In this document: piece by piece, positions 1-7,443 of the stretch
Layout of the letters: every line of letters starts with the position of its first letter
Position numbering within the stretch: position 1 is the first letter of the stretch
Source of the DNA: Sutterella sp.
GTDB lineage: Bacteria; Pseudomonadota; Gammaproteobacteria; Burkholderiales; Burkholderiaceae_F
Assembly (NCBI GenBank): GCA_020025965.1
Contig: JAHHRG010000015.1
Location: 1 to 36,439, forward strand
Length of the DNA: 36,439 bases
Direction of reading: 5' to 3'
Program-made: the position numbers and the translations under genes
The notes under the pieces: generated by a model
Seen by the model: the letters and a program-made list of their open reading frames with translations, nothing else
Told to the model about the DNA's origin: nothing
Databases searched by the model: none

Positions 1-1
1 G

Positions 2-328
2 AGTTCGGTCAGCGTCGTTTCCAACGCTCTCCGTTTACGTTTCTTCAAACCGCAGATTGACGTGCATCAGATGACGGAATCTGCAGAACAATCCTCTACT
101 AGGAGTTTAATCATGGAAAAGTTGATCCACATCGAAGGCATGCATTGTGGTCATTGCACGGGTGCCGTTGAAAAAGCCCTCAAGGCTCTGCCTGGTGTCG
201 AATCCGTCGAAATGAGCCTCAAGGAAGGCACGGCCCGCGTTAAAGTCGCCGATACGCTTTCCGATGTGATGCTCTCCGCCGTTGTGACGGGAGCGGGTTT
301 CAAGGTGACCGGTATCGATACGCTATAA
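2..328 (+). CDS. C-terminal end of a copper-type P1B ATPase continuing in frame into an HMA domain (partial, runs off left edge)
   Basis: From base 2 the frame reads SSVSVVSNALRLRFFKP, which resembles the last membrane helix and tail of CopA-type P1B ATPases. No stop follows. The frame continues through a short polar linker (about residues 18-37) into a complete heavy-metal-associated domain with the metal site GMHCGHC, and ends at TAA 326-328. Copper ATPases usually carry HMA domains at the N-terminus, so an HMA fused behind the last helix is unusual. An internal ATG at 113 preceded by AGGAG could also give the HMA domain as a separate CopZ-like chaperone. Seen: an open frame and both motifs. 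Known: CopA exports Cu(I), and CopZ or HMA domains deliver it. Inferred: the missing upstream sequence encodes the rest of the ATPase. A sequencing error that removes a stop cannot be excluded. Confidence 0.6.
   Translation, partial: SSVSVVSNALRLRFFKPQIDVHQMTESAEQSSTRSLIMEKLIHIEGMHCGHCTGAVEKALKALPGVESVEMSLKEGTARVKVADTLSDVMLSAVVTGAGFKVTGIDTL
113..328 (+). CDS. copZ: CopZ-like HMA copper chaperone (internal start in the ATPase frame)
   Basis: A 71-residue product with the ferredoxin-like HMA fold. The MxCxxC metal-binding motif appears as GMHCGHC near residues 8-14, followed by the usual AVEKALKALPGVESVEMSL helix-strand region and a C-terminal AVVTGAGFKV. It would be a cytosolic Cu(I) carrier feeding the ATPase whose C-terminus lies just upstream. 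The start was chosen because AGGAG at 101-105 sits about 7 bases before the ATG and the protein then has normal CopZ length. The same frame is open upstream, so this may be a second translation product of a fused gene rather than a free-standing gene. A strong terminator follows at 352. Specificity for copper rather than another soft metal is inferred from the motif and the neighbour. Confidence 0.75.
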   Translation: MEKLIHIEGMHCGHCTGAVEKALKALPGVESVEMSLKEGTARVKVADTLSDVMLSAVVTGAGFKVTGIDTL

Positions 329-351
329 GCTGTTGAGTCTTCACTCTGAAT

Positions 352-397
352 AAAGGAGGTTGTTCAGGTTATTACTGAATTGCCTCCTTTTTCTTTT
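352..397 (+). terminator. Rho-independent terminator after the copper genes
   Basis: The stem AAAGGAGG (352-359) pairs with CCTCCTTT (383-390). An inner TTCAG/CTGAA arm (363-367 with 375-379) extends it, and a T-rich run follows. It closes the copper transcript. Confidence 0.85.
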
Positions 398-579
398 GCA
401 ATCTCTCAAGGCATATGTCGCTCATTTCTGTACGCGTCATTTTTCTTGCCAACCTACCGGTCATTTCCAGTCCGAACTCTCAACTTTTTTCTTGTTTATC
501 GAAACCGTACGCAAAACATAGACATGAGTAGCCTCTTGATCATCCAATCGTCGTACTTTAGCATCATAGATCAACACTC
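398..579. other. AT-rich gene-free segment
   Basis: Part of a roughly 340-bp stretch between the copper terminator and the AAA ATPase. Short open frames here have no family resemblance and no ribosome binding site. Base composition becomes more AT-rich towards 580, where the direct repeats begin. I see no RNA gene or clear promoter. Confidence 0.5.
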
Positions 580-671
580 ATTTTACAAAATTTCCAAAAG
601 TCACTTTACAAAATTCTAAATAATGACTTTACTAAATTTGATAAAATAACTTTACAAAATTTATGTTAAGC
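580..671 (+). repeat. Four tandem 23-bp iteron-like direct repeats
   Basis: The core ACTTTACAAAATT recurs with its TTTAC at 582, 605, 628 and 651, exactly 23 bp apart. The units are 580-602, 603-625, 626-648 and 649-671; about 12-13 bases per unit are conserved and the rest is AT-rich filler. Unit 1 has A-T-T-T-T in place of A-C-T-T-T, and unit 3 has one A-to-T change. A weak fifth half-unit may lie near 555. The array ends 66 bp before the start codon of the DUF4143 ATPase. Exact phasing just over two helical turns suggests a cooperative protein-binding array, probably an operator for the downstream gene. The binding protein is unknown. Confidence 0.8.
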
Positions 672-737
672 GCCCTTACTAGGATGGTTTTCAGATCCCT
701 TGACCCTCCTTAGCCTGCAGATTAGGAATTTCACAAA

Positions 738-2015
738 ATGGCAGAGCAAACCTATCTTCCCAGAATTGCTGACGACCTCTTGAAGACATACTTACAAACT
801 TTTGGTGCAGTTTGCATTGAAGGCCCTAAATGGTGTGGCAAAACACGCACAGCTAAAGAGATGGCCAAAAGCGTCATTTTTATCGGCGATCCTAGCAATA
901 ACTTCCAAAACCGAACATTGGCGGAAGTTTCCCCATATCTAGTTCTCAACGGAGAGACTCCACGTCTTCTTGACGAGTGGCAGGAACATCCCCCTTTGTG
1001 GGATGCCGTCCGTCATCGCGTCGACGTACTCGGAGAAAAAGGTCAATTCATTCTGACTGGTTCTGCAACGCCCAAACAAAAAGGGATTATGCATAGCGGA
1101 GCAGGTCGCATCGGCCGTTTAAGGATGAGACCGATGTCTTTGTGGGAATCGGGTGACTCAGACGGGAAAGTATCCCTTAAAGATCTTTGCCAAGGAAAAA
1201 TTACCCCTCAGTTAACTGGTGAGGTAGCCCTGGACAGACTTATTCATCTTGTGGTCCGGGGAGGATGGCCTGGTTCTTTGACGCTAGATGCCTCCCAAGC
1301 TCAACTCATTGCAAAACAATACATTACTGCCATCCTCAATGACGATGCCTCTCGCATTGATGGTATCAGCAGAGATCGCAACAAATTGGAAAAAGTTTTG
1401 CGCTCACTCGCTCGCCAAGAAAGTACCACGGCCAACACTAGTGTGATTTTCCGAGACATTAAAGAGTCTGAAAATGATGAAATCAGTCGTCCGACCTTGG
1501 TTTCGTATTTCGACGTTTATAACCGTCTCTTTTTAACTGAAAATCAACGGCCGTTTTCTCCTTCAGTTCGTTCTTCAATGCGTTTGAAGCAATCGGAAAA
1601 GCGACATTTTTGCGACCCTTCATTGACTGCTGCCATTTTGAATGCAGGTCCTATCGCATTGCGCAACGATTTAAACACCTTCGGTTTTCTGTTCGAGGCT
1701 CTATGCGAACGTGATCTGAGAATCTACGCGGAAGCCTTTGGCGGGGAACTTTTTCACTATCAGGACTACAACAATCAGGAAATGGATGCAGTGATCTCAT
1801 TACCCGATGGATCTTGGGTCGGCTTTGAGATCAAACTGGGAGCCAACCAGATTGATGCTGCGGCTGAAAATCTTCTTCGGGTACAGAAAAGCTTAAAGAC
1901 AGACAAAGCCAACACCTCGCCTTCAGTTTTGTGCGTTCTTTGTGGTATGACAAAGGCGGCTTACCAACGGCCTGATGGAGTTTTTGTTGTCCCCATTACA
2001 TCCCTTAGACCTTAA
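738..2015 (+). CDS. AAA ATPase with C-terminal DUF4143 domain
   Basis: A 425-residue protein of the widespread prokaryotic AAA/DUF4143 family. Near the N-terminus is a Walker A loop, GPKWCGKTRTAKE (about residues 29-41), then a Walker B-like RLLDEWQE near residue 76 and a sensor-like GQFILTGSATPK near 102-113. The C-terminal third (RDIKESENDEISRPTLVSYF, then FEALCERDLRIYAE and MDAVISLPDGSWVGFEIKLG) is the DUF4143 part. It ends in a D...E-I-K arrangement like the PD-(D/E)XK fold. AGGAA sits about 9 bases before the ATG. The gene stands alone between an iteron-like array and a 10-bp-stem terminator in an AT-rich patch, which suggests horizontal acquisition. The role of the family is unsettled; defence, toxin-antitoxin-like and regulatory roles have been suggested. 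The family call is secure and the function is not. Confidence 0.9.
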   Translation: MAEQTYLPRIADDLLKTYLQTFGAVCIEGPKWCGKTRTAKEMAKSVIFIGDPSNNFQNRTLAEVSPYLVLNGETPRLLDEWQEHPPLWDAVRHRVDVLGEKGQFILTGSATPKQKGIMHSGAGRIGRLRMRPMSLWESGDSDGKVSLKDLCQGKITPQLTGEVALDRLIHLVVRGGWPGSLTLDASQAQLIAKQYITAILNDDASRIDGISRDRNKLEKVLRSLARQESTTANTSVIFRDIKESENDEISRPTLVSYFDVYNRLFLTENQRPFSPSVRSSMRLKQSEKRHFCDPSLTAAILNAGPIALRNDLNTFGFLFEALCERDLRIYAEAFGGELFHYQDYNNQEMDAVISLPDGSWVGFEIKLGANQIDAAAENLLRVQKSLKTDKANTSPSVLCVLCGMTKAAYQRPDGVFVVPITSLRP

Positions 2016-2023
2016 TTTTTTTT

Positions 2024-2060
2024 AGAGTGCTCCGTTTTTTTATCAGGAGCACTCTTTTCA
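2024..2060 (+). terminator. Rho-independent terminator of the AAA ATPase gene
   Basis: A perfect 10-bp stem AGAGTGCTCC (2024-2033) / GGAGCACTCT (2046-2055) is followed by TTTT. Confidence 0.85.
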
Positions 2061-2098
2061 TATATAAAGTTTTTTGTTTTTACGTTCGTTCTTTGGAA

Positions 2099-2866
2099 TC
2101 ATGACTGACATTGGGCTTTTCCCTCTGGTATTTTATTTTTCCTTTGATCTTTTTGCCAATGCCATAGCGATGCATCAAGATATCTTACACTACTCAACCT
2201 TCCCTTATTAATATATTTATCAAAAGTTCTCTCTATTTTTTTTGACAATCTTCATTAGTAATGAGTTATTTTTCCATTATTATCTTGAATTATTTTATTT
2301 AAAAATCTCTTTACATGAGTATCCGGTTTGCACAACTTTTCATCACCTGTTAGCATCCTCAAGTAGGCATATCCAGTTTCCCCTACTCCTCGGACGCCAG
2401 TCACAACGATACGCAGGAACTCCTCATCACTATAATTTTTGAAATCCTCCTTCGTATTGATCTTTAATTTCTTCAGGTATCTTGCCAACTGTATGACCGC
2501 ATATGACTTGAAATCTTCAAGTCTATCTTCTTCGACATTCCTCTTCGAAACTCCAGGTAATTTCTGTTTATTCCTTAAAACATTCATCAATTCAACAACC
2601 TCACCAATCTTATTAATATCTTCATTCCCATCATTTATATCATCCAAGAAATCAGATACGTTTTAGTCGTAGGATTTACGTCGTGAACAATTTATAACAA
2701 ACCTCTCAATTACATTCTCTGTCGTTGTATAATTCGCCCTCAACGAATACACAGTTTCAATGAGGCATAATGGTAGATTGCAAACACTCTTCGGCGTATA
2801 AATAGGAAAATGTTCATCATTCACTTTCTCAGCCACATACATGGCGATTTGATCAATCTTTTTTAT
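2099..2866 (-). pseudogene. HhH-GPD-like protein remnant interrupted by three in-frame stops
   Basis: One minus-strand frame carries a continuous protein signal from about 2866 down to 2099. It is broken by TAA at 2665-2663 and by adjacent TAA-TGA at 2257-2252. The first part contains PKSVCNLPLCLIETVYSLRA. The middle 130 residues hold a helix-hairpin-helix (VTGVRGVGETGYAYLRML) followed by CKPDTHVKRFL, which matches the catalytic-Asp DTHV.R region of HhH-GPD glycosylase/endonuclease III relatives. After the double stop the frame continues with KIERTFDKYINKG and RYLDASLWHW, resembling a normal C-terminus. The original start is unclear: an ATG lies at 2842-2840, while a GAGGG ribosome-binding-like site precedes an ATA at 2866-2864 that may be a decayed ATG. 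The gene is AT-rich like its neighbour and probably arrived with it. The middle part alone could still be translated, but I think the gene is dead. Confidence 0.7.
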
Positions 2867-2885
2867 TTTCCCTCACTAAAAAACT

Positions 2886-2923
2886 CATAGAAAAAGGTGA
2901 ACCCCACCAACGAGATTCACCTT
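2886..2923 (-). terminator. Rho-independent terminator closing the heme/TonB operon
   Basis: On the minus strand, AAGGTGAA (2923-2916) and TTCACCTT (2901-2894) form an 8-bp stem followed by a T-rich tail. It lies 6 bp after the tonB stop. Confidence 0.8.
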
Positions 2924-2928
2924 AAAGA

Positions 2929-3690
2929 TTACTTCAATTCAAAAACCACGGGCACCTGGACCGTGAGTTCGCGCTTCACAGGGAGCTGACGGCCAATGAG
3001 CTTGTCAGCAGCCTTCATCGCAGCTCGATTCAAGAGCGAAGAACGAGCCTTCTGAGCAAAGTCCACCGAGACTACCGATCCGAATCGATTGATCTGGATC
3101 GTGAGCAACACGGTACCTTCCTGGTTCGTCTGGCGGGCTCGACGCGGATACTTCTTTCGCTTTTCGATTTCCGCCACGATCATGGCAATCGCCATGTCGG
3201 CTTCCCCCTGAGCGGCATTGCCGGCCATATCGGAAGCAACGGACTGAGCGGAACCGGTAGCAACACCTCTGTCACCCGTACCAACAGGCTTTTGCGGCGG
3301 CTCGACCTGTGGTTCAGGAGCGGGCTTCGGCTTCACCTTGGGCTTGGGTTTCGGCTTAGGCTGAGGCTTGGGCTTTGGTTTCGGTTGCGGTTTCGGCTCC
3401 ACCTTAGGCTTCACGGGCTCAGGAGGCGGTTCAACTTTAGGCGGCGTCTTGACAGCATAGTCGCTATCGTCAACCGTATGTTCGATCAGCTTTTCCTTCT
3501 TGACCTGCGGGACCTCTTCGATCATCTGGGTCAATACGATTTTTTCACGAAGCAGTCCGACCGGCAGACTCGGAACGGCAAAGTGTTGCTGAACAAAATC
3601 GGTTGTCAGAAAAAGGAGCACACCGCCCACAACAACCGCGACGATTCCTCGCGCAAGCTTGGTGGCTCGAATGGACTCATTTGAGACCAT
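2929..3690 (-). CDS. tonB: TonB energy transducer
   Basis: About 253 residues. One N-terminal membrane segment (ARGIVAVVVGGVLLFLTTDF) is followed by a long periplasmic Pro-Lys/Pro-Glu spacer with KPKPKPQPKP-type repeats. The C-terminal TonB domain spans roughly the last 85 residues (IEKRKKYPRRARQTNQEGTV through VQVPVVFELK, with the typical YP...A....G.v.l...). It links ExbB-ExbD proton flow to the outer-membrane receptor encoded upstream in the same run. The start at 3690 was chosen because GGAG sits 7 bases upstream and the overlap with exbD is then only 14 bp; an earlier start at 3732 would add 14 residues. It is the last gene of the locus, and a terminator follows directly. The very regular repeat makes the opposite strand look falsely coding. 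Confidence 0.95.
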   Translation of the reverse strand: MVSNESIRATKLARGIVAVVVGGVLLFLTTDFVQQHFAVPSLPVGLLREKIVLTQMIEEVPQVKKEKLIEHTVDDSDYAVKTPPKVEPPPEPVKPKVEPKPQPKPKPKPQPKPKPKPKVKPKPAPEPQVEPPQKPVGTGDRGVATGSAQSVASDMAGNAAQGEADMAIAMIVAEIEKRKKYPRRARQTNQEGTVLLTIQINRFGSVVSVDFAQKARSSLLNRAAMKAADKLIGRQLPVKRELTVQVPVVFELK

Positions 3691-4114
3691 CGGCACTCTC
3701 CTTCTTCGCCGGAGCTGGTTCGCCGTCGGCACGCGTACTGATTACGAAACGACCGGAACGCTTCACCTTCGCCAAGTCGAGAACTTCTACGAAGGAAGCA
3801 AAGGGCGCCTTTTCATCCATGTAGATGTTCAGGAGCTTATCCGGATCGGCATCCAGACGGACTCCGAGCTCTTCGATCGTGACGGACTCTTCGTTAATGT
3901 AGAGTTTGCCGTCGTCCTTGACGCAAAGAAGCAGTTCGTTACGCTCATGACCGACTTCGGCATGCTGAGCTTCGGGGAGCACGATTTCAAGAACCGGGCG
4001 CGAGAAGCCCATCGTCAACACGAAGAAGATAATGAGCATAAAGAGACAGTCGATCAGCGGCGTCAGGTCGATCTGAGGCTCTTCGTCAAAATTACCGAAC
4101 AATCCTGAATCCAT
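3677..4114 (-). CDS. exbD: ExbD biopolymer transport protein
   Basis: 145 residues. A short cytoplasmic N-terminus leads into a single membrane helix carrying the conserved proton-path Asp (DLTPLIDCLFMLIIFFVLTM, Asp near residue 22), followed by a periplasmic domain. This is the usual ExbD architecture and length. A strong AAGGAGG ribosome binding site precedes the ATG and overlaps the end of exbB, so the two are translationally coupled. ExbB and ExbD form the inner-membrane motor driving TonB. The downstream tonB start overlaps the exbD stop. The pair is placed inside a heme locus, so it is probably dedicated to, or at least co-regulated with, heme uptake. Confidence 0.95.
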   Translation of the reverse strand: MDSGLFGNFDEEPQIDLTPLIDCLFMLIIFFVLTMGFSRPVLEIVLPEAQHAEVGHERNELLLCVKDDGKLYINEESVTIEELGVRLDADPDKLLNIYMDEKAPFASFVEVLDLAKVKRSGRFVISTRADGEPAPAKKESADGLK

Positions 4115-4125
4115 GCCGATCCTCC

Positions 4126-4791
4126 TTAGTGAATCGAGTCGTTTTCTGCGATGTCGGCCTTCACACCCGCCTTGCCCGCGCGGAGCTTGCGAACCACTTC
4201 AAGGGCACGATAGCTGTGCTCGATGGCTTCGATGTGGAAACCGCGAAGCTTCAGCATCAGGTAGTAGTAAGCCATCAAAGTCGGGATGGCAACGACCAAG
4301 CCCATCACGGTCGTGATCAAGGCTTCCCAGATACCGCTCGCCAACACGTCGGCGTTGGCTTTGGACATATCGGACATGTGCTGGAAGACGTCAATCATGC
4401 CCCAGACGGTTCCGAGAAGACCGAGCAAGGGGGCAATAACGGAAATCAGCTTCAGCCAGTACAGGCCGTTCGTCACACGCTTAAAGTTGCGGTGGAAAAG
4501 ATAGCCCACTTCGGCACGGATGTCGTCCGAGTGATCGCCGTGGGTTTTCACGATTTCGTAAATGATACGAATCAGGGGATTCGCGCGCTTCGGGTCGATG
4601 TCGCGAAGGCAGCGGTCACGACCGCGTTCCAAATCGAGGAAGTCGCGCTTGAAGTTGCGCCACACGGCCGTCATGTAGATGATCTGCCAAACGGAAATGT
4701 AAAGCGCAAAAATCGCTACCAGAACAAGCACGACGCCCGCCGGTCCGATCATTTCGTAAATATGACTGAGACTGTCTGCCGAGAAGTCCAT
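4126..4791 (-). CDS. exbB: ExbB/MotA-TolQ-family proton channel subunit
   Basis: About 221 residues. The first membrane helix (GPAGVVLVLVAIFALYISVW) is followed by a cytoplasmic loop, then two closely spaced helices: LISVIAPLLGLLGTVWGMID, the signature of the MotA/TolQ/ExbB family, and EALITTVMGLVVAIPTLMAY. This is the channel partner of ExbD, and the two genes are 11 bp apart. The ATG at 4791 is chosen; a GTG at 4803 would add four residues and cannot be excluded. TolQ is the main alternative, but the direct exbD-tonB neighbours and the heme context favour ExbB. Confidence 0.93.
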   Translation of the reverse strand: MDFSADSLSHIYEMIGPAGVVLVLVAIFALYISVWQIIYMTAVWRNFKRDFLDLERGRDRCLRDIDPKRANPLIRIIYEIVKTHGDHSDDIRAEVGYLFHRNFKRVTNGLYWLKLISVIAPLLGLLGTVWGMIDVFQHMSDMSKANADVLASGIWEALITTVMGLVVAIPTLMAYYYLMLKLRGFHIEAIEHSYRALEVVRKLRAGKAGVKADIAENDSIH

Positions 4792-4815
4792 TTTCTTTTC
4801 CACCCGCTATGCTGA

Positions 4816-5322
4816 TTAGTGCTGACCGAAGGTCTTCTTGTAAAGTTCCTGTGCATTCAGAACATCGAGACGGTCCGGATGCGTTTCGGATGCGTCGCGT
4901 CGAGCCTGACGAGCCGGATCGTCCTTACCGCCCATCATGGCAGTCATGCGGGCAAAGAGTTCCGGATCAATACGGCCGCGGCAGAGGAAAGTAGCTTCGA
5001 GCGTATTGCAGCAACCCGCTTCAACGAGTTCCTTTGCGGTCTTTTCCATCCAAGCAACGGCACGTTCCGCCGTCGGATCGCCGCCCATCGTGCAGAAGCA
5101 GGCAATCTGCTTCTTTTCAAACTTCGGAGCGATCGCTTTGATGTCTTCCGGAGCCATACCGCGGTCGCACCAGAAGCAAAGGCAAACAGGATTGAAGTCG
5201 GAGAGATCGTCAGGGAGAGCGTCGGCCGCGGTAATGACGGTACCGGCAACGTCGGCTACGGCGTGAGCGATGATGCGGGTGTTACCCGTCGAAGAGGAAC
5301 AAATAACGAGAGGCTTGGTCAT
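4816..5322 (-). CDS. Flavodoxin-family protein, probable electron donor in anaerobic heme degradation
   Basis: About 168 residues. The N-terminus PLVICSSSTGNTRIIAHAVA is the flavodoxin FMN-phosphate loop (S/T-x-T-G-N-T). The following CLCFWCDRGMAPEDIKAI and IACFCTMGGDP segments occupy the positions of the flavin-stacking loops of flavodoxins. The size is normal for long-chain flavodoxins. AAGGA lies about 9 bases upstream of the chosen ATG (a GTG two codons earlier is less likely). It sits between hutX and exbB, in the same operon as a HutW radical-SAM heme enzyme. Flavodoxins paired with such enzymes are known to supply reducing power in related hmu/hut loci, so that is the likely job here. 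The partnership is inference; the fold call is firm. It has several Cys residues (about eight), which is many for a flavodoxin. Confidence 0.85.
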   Translation of the reverse strand: MTKPLVICSSSTGNTRIIAHAVADVAGTVITAADALPDDLSDFNPVCLCFWCDRGMAPEDIKAIAPKFEKKQIACFCTMGGDPTAERAVAWMEKTAKELVEAGCCNTLEATFLCRGRIDPELFARMTAMMGGKDDPARQARRDASETHPDRLDVLNAQELYKKTFGQH

Positions 5323-5359
5323 TTTCACTTGTCCTTAACTGAATGGTATACCGTTGAAA

Positions 5360-5893
5360 TTAAGCGCAGAAGGAATCACGATCGCGCATGAAGGCTTCCT
5401 TCACGCTTTCGATGATCTGATGGTTTTCACGGCCGGCGTAAACCGAGAAAGAGCACTTACCGTCGTTATCGAAGAACTGGACGGACAAGGATTCGCGCCC
5501 CATGAAAGGCATCGTCATAAAGGCGGCGGCAGCCACATTTTCATAATTCAAATGACCGCCCACCACGGCATCCTTGGCGAGGATGTTGTAGTAACCCTGA
5601 GCACGCTTGCCCTTCGAGAGCTTTGCGGCGATTTCAAAAACATGACCGCCGTGAATGATGAAAAGCGTAGCCTTTTCCCAATCGCAAAGAGCTTCCCAAA
5701 GTTCGTCGAAGCGTTCGGCCATGTCGCCCTTCACAAAGCGGATCATGTCGACCGGCATACGGCGAGCGGCTTCGAGTTCGGTCATTTCAAGCTTCTTGGC
5801 CACCGTACTGACAGTCACCGGATACTTGGCACTCATCATTTCGGCAATCTTGGCAGCTTCTTCAGCGGCGGGTTCAATGTGATCGATAATCAT
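5360..5893 (-). CDS. hutX: HutX/ChuX-family cytosolic heme carrier
   Basis: A 177-residue protein of the ChuX/HutX heme-utilization family. It begins with a helix-rich segment (EEAAKIAEMMSAKYPVTVST) and contains TLFIIHGGHVFEIAAKLSKG and RAQGYYNI, which match the conserved core where the family holds heme. The C-terminus ends FSVYAGRENHQIIESVKEAF. The start at 5893 was chosen from AAGGA some 10 bases upstream; the open frame extends further but into the neighbouring gene. HutX binds incoming heme in the cytosol and passes it to a degrading enzyme. The usual aerobic partner HutZ is absent here, and the radical-SAM HutW encoded in the locus would be the acceptor. It lies 22 bp after the ECF ATPase gene. 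Confidence 0.9.
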   Translation of the reverse strand: MIIDHIEPAAEEAAKIAEMMSAKYPVTVSTVAKKLEMTELEAARRMPVDMIRFVKGDMAERFDELWEALCDWEKATLFIIHGGHVFEIAAKLSKGKRAQGYYNILAKDAVVGGHLNYENVAAAAFMTMPFMGRESLSVQFFDNDGKCSFSVYAGRENHQIIESVKEAFMRDRDSFCA

Positions 5894-5915
5894 TTTTGAG
5901 GTTCCTTTAAAAAAA

Positions 5916-7433
5916 TTATTTTTGCTCCGAATCGGCCGCTTTCTCGGCTTCAACAGGTTGCAGCATATGCATGTCGAGAGCACGGTCACAAAGACTCAGG
6001 AGCTCCAGATCGTGGGTAATCAAGAAAACGGCGCGGCCCCTTTCAGCTTCAGCCTTGAGCACACCGGCAATCGAGGCCATATTGGCTCCGTCCAGACCGC
6101 TCGTCGGTTCGTCAAGAATCAGAATCGACGGATTCTTTGCAAGCGCACAGGCAATCACCACACGTTGCTTCTCACCGCCCGAGAGACTCTGCGGGTGACG
6201 TTCGGCCAAGTGCGTGAGATTGAGACTCGTGAGAATCTGTTCGACGGCACGCTTTTCTTCGTCCGTGAGCTTCACGCGGGAGAATTTTCCCCAGAAACTT
6301 TCACGAGCCTTTTTGGCATAGATGCCCGCTTCCATGGCGCTCTGGATTTCTTCGCGCACGGTGCGCATCTGCAGCTGATGGTCGGCGTTTTGCAACACGA
6401 GACCGGCATGCGGCATCAAGCCTTCTTTACCGACAACCGTCTTGCCGATCGCAAAAGCTCCTTCACCCTTTTCCAAGCCCGTCATAATGCGGGCCAAAGT
6501 GGTCTTACCGGTACCGTTATCGCCGATCAAAGCCGTAATGCCGGCACCGACTGCAAAAGAAACGTCACGGAAAATGAGCTTATCCGCCTTATATCGGAAA
6601 CTCAAGCGACGCGTGCTGAAAATCGTGTCGGTTTCGTCTGCCGTTGCCCCGATCGAGACGGGGACACGCGGAAGCGTTTTCCGAGGATCGTCCAAAGTCG
6701 CCAGACGAAGACCGTACTTGGCACGAAGTTCGTCGTCATTCAAAAGGGAAAAAGGTCCTTCTTCGCAGATTTCGCCCTGACGCATCACGATGACGCCGTC
6801 GGCCACATCCTTCAACCAATACAGACGATGGTCCACGACCAAAATCGCGGCACCGTCCTTCTTCAATTCGGCAATGGTCAGAGCAAGACTTTCCGTTGCT
6901 TCCGGATCGAGGTTTGCAGACGGTTCGTCGAAAATCAGAATCTTGGGTTCCATGGCGAGAATCCCCGCCAACCCTACTTTCTGCTTCTGACCTTCGGACA
7001 AAGCGTGAATGCTCTGAGAAAGAAGACCGGTGATTCCGAGCTTTTTGGCAGCGGCACTCACGCGGTTTTCGATATCGATCGCATCCATGCCGCGACTGCG
7101 AAGTGCGAAGGCGATTTCATCACCCACCGACAAAGCAAAAAACTGCTCTTCAGGATCCTGGAAAAGCGTCCCGATCAATTCGGAAAGCTCGGCCACAGGC
7201 GTAACAGCCACGTCAATACCGTTGGCCGTCACGTCGCCCTTCAATTCGCCGCCATATATCTGCGGGCAGAGACCGTTAGCCAGTCGCATCAGAGTCGTTT
7301 TGCCGCAACCGGACGCACCGGTCACAACTTTCACTTCGCCGGGTTTGACCCTGAAATTAATATTTTGAACGGCGTCTTTGTCCGTATTGGCGTAGCGATA
7401 GGAAACGTTCTTGAATTCAATACCGTTATTCAC
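5916..7433 (-). CDS. ECF transporter ATPase, two ABC domains fused (EcfA-EcfA')
   Basis: 505 residues with two complete ABC cassettes. Domain 1: Walker A GASGCGKTT, Q-loop LFQDPEEQ, signature LSEGQKQKV, Walker B ILIFDEPSANLD, switch VVDHR. Domain 2: Walker A GDNGTGKTT, Q-loop LQNADHQ, signature LSGGEKQRV, Walker B ILILDEPTSGLD, switch ITHD. Fused twin ATPases are typical of one class of energy-coupling-factor transporters and power an EcfT/S-component complex in the inner membrane. The GTG start has TAGGAG a few bases upstream. It follows ecfT by 10 bp. Together with the S protein and EcfT it makes a dedicated (group I) ECF importer. Its substrate is inferred from the heme genes around it. 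Confidence 0.93.
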   Translation of the reverse strand: MNNGIEFKNVSYRYANTDKDAVQNINFRVKPGEVKVVTGASGCGKTTLMRLANGLCPQIYGGELKGDVTANGIDVAVTPVAELSELIGTLFQDPEEQFFALSVGDEIAFALRSRGMDAIDIENRVSAAAKKLGITGLLSQSIHALSEGQKQKVGLAGILAMEPKILIFDEPSANLDPEATESLALTIAELKKDGAAILVVDHRLYWLKDVADGVIVMRQGEICEEGPFSLLNDDELRAKYGLRLATLDDPRKTLPRVPVSIGATADETDTIFSTRRLSFRYKADKLIFRDVSFAVGAGITALIGDNGTGKTTLARIMTGLEKGEGAFAIGKTVVGKEGLMPHAGLVLQNADHQLQMRTVREEIQSAMEAGIYAKKARESFWGKFSRVKLTDEEKRAVEQILTSLNLTHLAERHPQSLSGGEKQRVVIACALAKNPSILILDEPTSGLDGANMASIAGVLKAEAERGRAVFLITHDLELLSLCDRALDMHMLQPVEAEKAADSEQK

Positions 7434-7443
7434 CGTTTATCTC

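Noticed and set aside
380..619. 79-residue plus-strand frame after the copper terminator
   Set aside because: It starts inside the terminator hairpin, has no recognisable domain and ends in the iteron array.
699..728. TTGACC as -35 of the AAA ATPase gene
   Set aside because: The matching -10 would fall on the ribosome binding site, leaving no room for a leader.
2242..2666. Two plus-strand frames opposite the HhH remnant
   Set aside because: They are antisense to recognisable HhH-GPD-like protein sequence and have no features of their own.
3292..3684. Plus-strand frame opposite tonB with Arg/Leu-rich repeats
   Set aside because: It is the complement of the Pro-Lys codon repeat in tonB; no family match and no ribosome binding site.
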